DNA from: an uncultured Bacteroidales bacterium
GTDB lineage: Bacteria; Bacteroidota; Bacteroidia; Bacteroidales; Paludibacteraceae
DNA: 10,671 bases
Direction of reading: 5' to 3'
NCBI GenBank assembly: GCA_946184195.1
Contig: CAMHEP010000043.1
Coordinates: 1 to 10,671, forward strand
Position 1 is the first letter of the stretch; the number at the start of each line of letters is the position of its first letter. A program made the position numbers and the translations under genes. Shown in pieces: positions 7,250-10,671 of the stretch. Below the pieces are notes generated by a model that worked only from the letters and a program-made list of their open reading frames with translations, was not told where the DNA came from and did not search any database.

Positions 7250-8383
7250 ATGCAACGAATACATCGAAAAGTCATCCTGTGGCTCATGGCACTGACGAGT
7301 CTCATCATAGTAAGTTGTAAGGATAAGAATACTCCAGTCTACTTAGGCACGGAAGGAACCCCGTTGGAAGTGAGGAGCTCGTTAGACAGCGTAATTAGTC
7401 TACAGCGTCAAGCAGACCAGACATTATGGCAAATCACATGGACCAGCGGAGATAACCACGGCACCGGTTCAGCCATCAGTTATACGTTAGAGATAGACAC
7501 GTTGGACGAAACGTTTACGCATGCGAAGGTCCTCTCCATCGGCAAGACCTCAGCGCGCACAATCGTCTTTACGCACCGGAGTCTGGCAGACACGATGCGC
7601 GTATGGTTCCCCGGTATCAGCGAGGAGAAGTTTGTGCCGCTCTATATACGCGCCAGGGCTACCTTGCTCAGCAATAACGAGGAGCAGGTATCGCCAACCA
7701 TCTGCGTGCCCGTAAATATTTATCGTCCCCGAACCATCTCGCTTTATATGGTAGGTGACGCCACTCCGAACGGATGGGACAGCCAGAAAGCGACCGCTAT
7801 GGTAGCGGCGAACGAGCAGTGGACCCGTTTCGCATGGGAGGGCTTGCTCAGGAAGGGCGAATACAAGTTCCTCGTCACGGCAGGAAGCTGGTATCCGTGC
7901 TATGTGAGAGACACGATGGACAGCAACAAAATGGTTTATCGCAAGGTAGAGACTGATTATCCCGACTTTAAATGGCAGATAGACAAAACCGGTCAATACA
8001 AGGTGGTAGCCGACGTGGAGAACCTGACCTTGGAGGTGACATCTCTCGGCGGCGAGGCATATAGCCACCTCTATATGATAGGTGATGCCACTTCCGGCGG
8101 TTGGGATTGGGGCAAGGTGACTGAACTTGTACATGCAGGCACAGACCTGTTTACATGGGAAGGAACGCTTGCTAAAGGGGAAATCAAATTCCCGACGGAG
8201 ATACAGCCGGACTGGTCGGGCGAGATGCTGTATGCACCACAAGCCAATTGTGAGCCGTCTGCCAATGGAACATACGATGCGCATAGGGGAGCACCGGATA
8301 ACAAATGGCTCATCCCGTCATCAGGAATATGGAGCATACGTATCGATATAGCGTCGAATACCATATCCATTGTCAAGCAATGA
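7250..8383 (+). CDS. SusE/SusF-like outer-membrane glycan-binding lipoprotein
   Basis: Non-catalytic surface binding protein that probably holds alpha-glucan near the SusCD complex. The 377-residue product has a lipoprotein signal with Cys23 (LIIVSC) followed by KDK. An N-terminal SusE-like beta-sandwich (about 28-156) contains the typical LTW-like QITWTSG start (61-67). Two CBM-like units follow. Unit 1 (about 163-266) has LYMVGDATPNGW (165-176), KF (206-207) and W214. Unit 2 (about 273-375) has LYMIGDATSGGW (274-285), KF (313-314) and W322. The units match the two units of the protein at 1801-2700. The gene lies 18 bp after susD, the standard SusE position. The A-rich leader (ATTATAAAAAAAGACTATC) precedes the start. 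Ligand specificity for dextran rather than starch is inferred from the downstream enzymes. Confidence 0.9.
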   Translation: MQRIHRKVILWLMALTSLIIVSCKDKNTPVYLGTEGTPLEVRSSLDSVISLQRQADQTLWQITWTSGDNHGTGSAISYTLEIDTLDETFTHAKVLSIGKTSARTIVFTHRSLADTMRVWFPGISEEKFVPLYIRARATLLSNNEEQVSPTICVPVNIYRPRTISLYMVGDATPNGWDSQKATAMVAANEQWTRFAWEGLLRKGEYKFLVTAGSWYPCYVRDTMDSNKMVYRKVETDYPDFKWQIDKTGQYKVVADVENLTLEVTSLGGEAYSHLYMIGDATSGGWDWGKVTELVHAGTDLFTWEGTLAKGEIKFPTEIQPDWSGEMLYAPQANCEPSANGTYDAHRGAPDNKWLIPSSGIWSIRIDIASNTISIVKQ

Positions 8384-8413
8384 AACTATACTGTATATTA
8401 AGCGTTTAACAAT

Positions 8414-10207
8414 ATGAAAAGATATATGAAAATGTTGTTGTTGCCACTGATGCTCATCGGCATAGGCTGCAACCCATTGCGAATAGATGTCGATCCCATC
8501 ACGTATGGGGACAGTTATATAGAACATCTGATGAGTACAGACAAGGCCTGTTATCAGCCCGGTGAGGCAGTGCGGCTGAGTGTGAATAGTATCCCCGAGG
8601 GGGAGGTGCGTGTACGCTATTGCCATCTGGACAAGACGCTCCGTGATGAAGTGCTGTCCGGCAACAAGTGGATATGGCAACCTCCGAGCGAGGATATGCA
8701 GGGCTATATGGTGTATCTATATGGCCGCATGAACGGCAGTGACACTGTGTATGCGTCAATTGGCGTAGATGTATGTTCTGATCCCGCACGTTTCCCGCGC
8801 AACGGATTCTTGAGCGAATACGGTAAGATGACGGCGACTCAGATAGAGCGGGTAATGAACAATCTCAACCGATACCATATCAACTATGTACAGTTTCAGG
8901 ACTGGCATTGGAAGCACCATCATCCGCTGGGCGGCAGCAAGACGCAGCCAATGGAGGTATGGACGGACATCATCTCACGCAATTGCTACAAGAGCACCGT
9001 GGAGGCATATATACGCTCGGCTCATGAGAAGGGAATGCGCTGCCTGTTTTATAACCTCGCATACGGTGCCTTGGTCGACTATCAGAGCGATGGCGTGAGC
9101 ACAGAATGGCTGCTCTTTACGGATAGGAATCACGAGAATATTGACCAACATCCACTGTCCTCCCCGTTCAAGAGTTCTATCTATCTGGTAAATCTATACA
9201 GTGAGGAATGGCGTGACTATCTGAAGGAGCGCAATGAGGAGGTATACAGCGTATTCGATTTTGACGGCTGGCAGATTGACCAGTTAGGAGCGCGCGGAGC
9301 AATATATGACTACAGGGGGCAGAGTGTGGATTTGGCATCTTCGTTCGGCTCCTTCATTACGGACATGCATTCGGCGCACAGTGACAAGGAGGTGGTGATG
9401 AATGCAGTAGGGCAGTACGGTCAGCAAAACCAGATAGCGATAGCACCTGTCTCGTTTTGCTACAGCGAAGTATGGAGCCATAGTGACGCCAACGGAATGA
9501 CCATCCTGTCGGATATCATCAAGAATAACTACGCATGGTCAGGCGGTAAGCAGACCGTATTGGCGGCATACCTAAACTATAATTTAGGTCGGGAGGGGCG
9601 AGGCTATTTCAATACTCCGGGTGTGATTATGGGTACAGCGGTGGCGACGGCATGGGGTGGTACCATCCTGCAGATGGGTGAGCATATGTTATGCAACGAG
9701 TATTTCCCCAATAATAACCTCAGTATGCGCGGAGAACTGAAGCGTGCGATGGTCAGTTATTATGACTTTGCTGTTGCCTATGAGAATGTGCTGCGTCCGG
9801 ATGTGGAGAAAGGCAAAGAGAATACGGATTGGACAAACGTGAATATGACGTCAATAGACGGCAGTGTGCGATTTAATCCTTGGGGGCCTAAGAAAGGGCA
9901 GGTTGCCGCGATGTGCAGGTGTCTTAAGGACAAGGATGTGATTCACCTGCTGTCCTATCGGCAGTCAAGGCATCTGGACTGGTGCGACACAGACGGTAAC
10001 CAAGCTGCGGAACATATGATAAGCGACATACCGGTCCGTATGACCGTTAAGCAGGAGCCTAAGCGAGTGTGGGTAGCCTCTCCTGATCGGTGGCACGGTG
10101 TGAGCAGGGAGGTGGAATATACGTATGAGAGTTCAACCCAATCGATTTCCATGCGCATACCCGCCCTACAATATTACACAATGATTGTTGTTGAATATAA
10201 CGAATAA
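8414..10207 (+). CDS. GH66 endo-dextranase, lipoprotein
   Basis: Predicted retaining endo-alpha-1,6-glucanase that cuts dextran into isomalto-oligosaccharides. The 597-residue product has a lipoprotein signal with Cys19 (LIGIGC). An N-terminal Ig-like beta domain (about 25-120) is followed by a TIM-barrel catalytic domain (about 121-455) and a C-terminal beta domain (about 460-597). GH66 signatures are clear: QFQDWHWKHHHPLGG (160-174), RCLFYNLAYGA (209-219), DFDGWQIDQLG (282-292) with Asp289 as the expected nucleophile, and FCYSEVW (348-354) with Glu352 as the expected acid/base. There is no CBM35-sized insertion in the barrel of the kind found in cycloisomaltooligosaccharide glucanotransferases, so a dextranase is the better call; minor cyclisation cannot be excluded. 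Length fits the short Bacteroidetes dextranases. The residues after Cys19 (NPLRIDVD) are a poor surface-export signal, so surface or periplasmic-face location is open. It begins 30 bp after the SusE-like gene. It ends with tandem TAA stops 7 bp before the next gene. In-frame ATGs at codons 5 and 7 would shorten the signal, so the first is preferred. Confidence 0.93.
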   Translation: MKRYMKMLLLPLMLIGIGCNPLRIDVDPITYGDSYIEHLMSTDKACYQPGEAVRLSVNSIPEGEVRVRYCHLDKTLRDEVLSGNKWIWQPPSEDMQGYMVYLYGRMNGSDTVYASIGVDVCSDPARFPRNGFLSEYGKMTATQIERVMNNLNRYHINYVQFQDWHWKHHHPLGGSKTQPMEVWTDIISRNCYKSTVEAYIRSAHEKGMRCLFYNLAYGALVDYQSDGVSTEWLLFTDRNHENIDQHPLSSPFKSSIYLVNLYSEEWRDYLKERNEEVYSVFDFDGWQIDQLGARGAIYDYRGQSVDLASSFGSFITDMHSAHSDKEVVMNAVGQYGQQNQIAIAPVSFCYSEVWSHSDANGMTILSDIIKNNYAWSGGKQTVLAAYLNYNLGREGRGYFNTPGVIMGTAVATAWGGTILQMGEHMLCNEYFPNNNLSMRGELKRAMVSYYDFAVAYENVLRPDVEKGKENTDWTNVNMTSIDGSVRFNPWGPKKGQVAAMCRCLKDKDVIHLLSYRQSRHLDWCDTDGNQAAEHMISDIPVRMTVKQEPKRVWVASPDRWHGVSREVEYTYESSTQSISMRIPALQYYTMIVVEYNE

Positions 10208-10214
10208 TAAAAAC

Positions 10215-10671
10215 ATGAATAGAATCCTATTTACGTCAATTCTTGCAGTAGGGTTGTTTACCCTAAGTCCTCTGGCGGCGATAGAGACCGTGGAATCACC
10301 CGATGGTCATATCCGGGTCAGTATGGACATCAAGCGCACTATTCCCTACTATTGGGTTACCATGGACAGCGATACATTGTTGCGTCCGTCACGTCTTGGC
10401 TTCCAATTGTCAGGTCAAGCCGACCTGACGGAAGGTTTTGTACTGATGGGCAGCGAACGCTATCTTCATGACGAGGTATGGCATCCGGTTTGGGGGGAGG
10501 AGAAGAACATCCGCAATCACTATAACGAGATGGTAGTGACGCTCTCTCAGGGGGAGAGGAAGATACAGATATGCTTCCGTGCGTTCAACGATGGTATGGC
10601 GTTCCGCTATATCTTCCCAGACCAACAGGCATTGCGTTATTTTACCATAGAGGAAGAGATGAGCGAGTTTG
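10215..10671 (+). CDS. GH97 alpha-glucosidase (SusB family), 3' end beyond window
   Basis: The first 152 codons of a GH97 enzyme, open to the window edge with no stop codon. A signal peptide is visible with cleavage near SPLAA/IE (about 22) and no lipobox, so a soluble periplasmic enzyme is expected. Recognisable family segments of the N-terminal beta-sandwich are SPDGHIRVSM (28-37), LLRPSRLGFQL (55-65), WHPVWGEEKNIRNHYNEM (89-106) and FRAFNDGMAFRY (121-132). The catalytic domain lies outside the window, so I cannot say whether it is of the inverting (Glu base, SusB-like) or retaining (Asp nucleophile) type. It likely releases glucose from the products of the GH66 enzyme. The ATG is only 7 bp after the GH66 stop, with leader TAATAAAAAC, so the two genes are very probably co-transcribed. 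Confidence 0.92.
   Translation, partial: MNRILFTSILAVGLFTLSPLAAIETVESPDGHIRVSMDIKRTIPYYWVTMDSDTLLRPSRLGFQLSGQADLTEGFVLMGSERYLHDEVWHPVWGEEKNIRNHYNEMVVTLSQGERKIQICFRAFNDGMAFRYIFPDQQALRYFTIEEEMSEF

Noticed and set aside
7550..8284. A 244-codon open frame on the minus strand.
   Set aside because: It lies wholly inside the SusE/F-like gene, which has a lipobox, family motifs and correct operon spacing. The reverse product has no recognisable domain and looks like an antisense shadow.
8396..8409. TTAAGCGTTTAA before the GH66 gene as an operator or internal promoter.
   Set aside because: The inverted part is only TTAA/TTAA with a non-matching centre, and no TAnnTTTG element is nearby.
8414..10207. 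Cycloisomaltooligosaccharide glucanotransferase as the product of the GH66 gene.
   Set aside because: The internal CBM35-type insertion seen in those enzymes is absent; the protein is about the size of short dextranases.
1..10671. CRISPR arrays, tRNA or rRNA genes, insertion sequences and phage genes.
   Set aside because: No regularly spaced repeats, clover-leaf sequences, transposase motifs or terminal inverted repeats were seen. The window is almost fully accounted for by co-directional PUL genes.

Overview
The window is a polysaccharide utilization locus (PUL) from a Bacteroidota (Bacteroidales-type) genome. The lineage call rests on an adjacent SusC/SusD pair, lipoproteins with Bacteroidetes-style lipoboxes, A/T-rich translation leaders without Shine-Dalgarno sequences, and a TAnnTTTG-type promoter. 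The best reading of its substrate is an alpha-1,6-linked glucan (dextran or isomalto-oligosaccharides), because the locus encodes a GH66 dextranase followed by a GH97 alpha-glucosidase. I cannot name a species. A sorting-domain-like tail on one protein hints at a lineage with a type IX secretion system (T9SS).

Layout, all on the + strand. Positions 30-1610 encode a membrane-spanning SusR-type regulator with a periplasmic helical-repeat sensor and a cytoplasmic helix-turn-helix-like end. Positions 1611-1800 are the only sizeable non-coding stretch. It holds a good Bacteroidetes promoter, a near-palindrome at the predicted transcription start and a 9-bp direct repeat. From 1801 to the window end runs one apparent operon of six genes with gaps of only 7-30 bp: a two-domain SusE/SusF-like glycan-binding protein without a lipobox (1801-2700), SusC (2726-5719), SusD (5732-7231), a SusE/F-like lipoprotein (7250-8383), a GH66 dextranase lipoprotein (8414-10207), and the first 152 codons of a GH97 alpha-glucosidase (10215 to the edge).

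Inferred working model: the SusD-like and SusE/F-like proteins, and possibly the first CBM-like protein, capture alpha-glucan at the cell surface. The GH66 enzyme cuts internal alpha-1,6 bonds. SusC imports the oligosaccharides with TonB energy. The periplasmic GH97 enzyme releases glucose, and the regulator senses oligosaccharides in the periplasm and switches the operon on. The organisation resembles the dextran PUL of Bacteroides thetaiotaomicron (regulator, SusC, SusD, SusE-like, GH66, GH31 in the BT3086-BT3091 region, from memory). It differs in having an extra binding protein before susC and a GH97 gene directly after GH66.

I found no RNA genes, insertion sequences, CRISPR arrays or phage genes. 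I do not see a wholly new kind of system. The most unusual element is the non-lipoprotein binding protein with a sorting-type C-terminus at the head of the operon.
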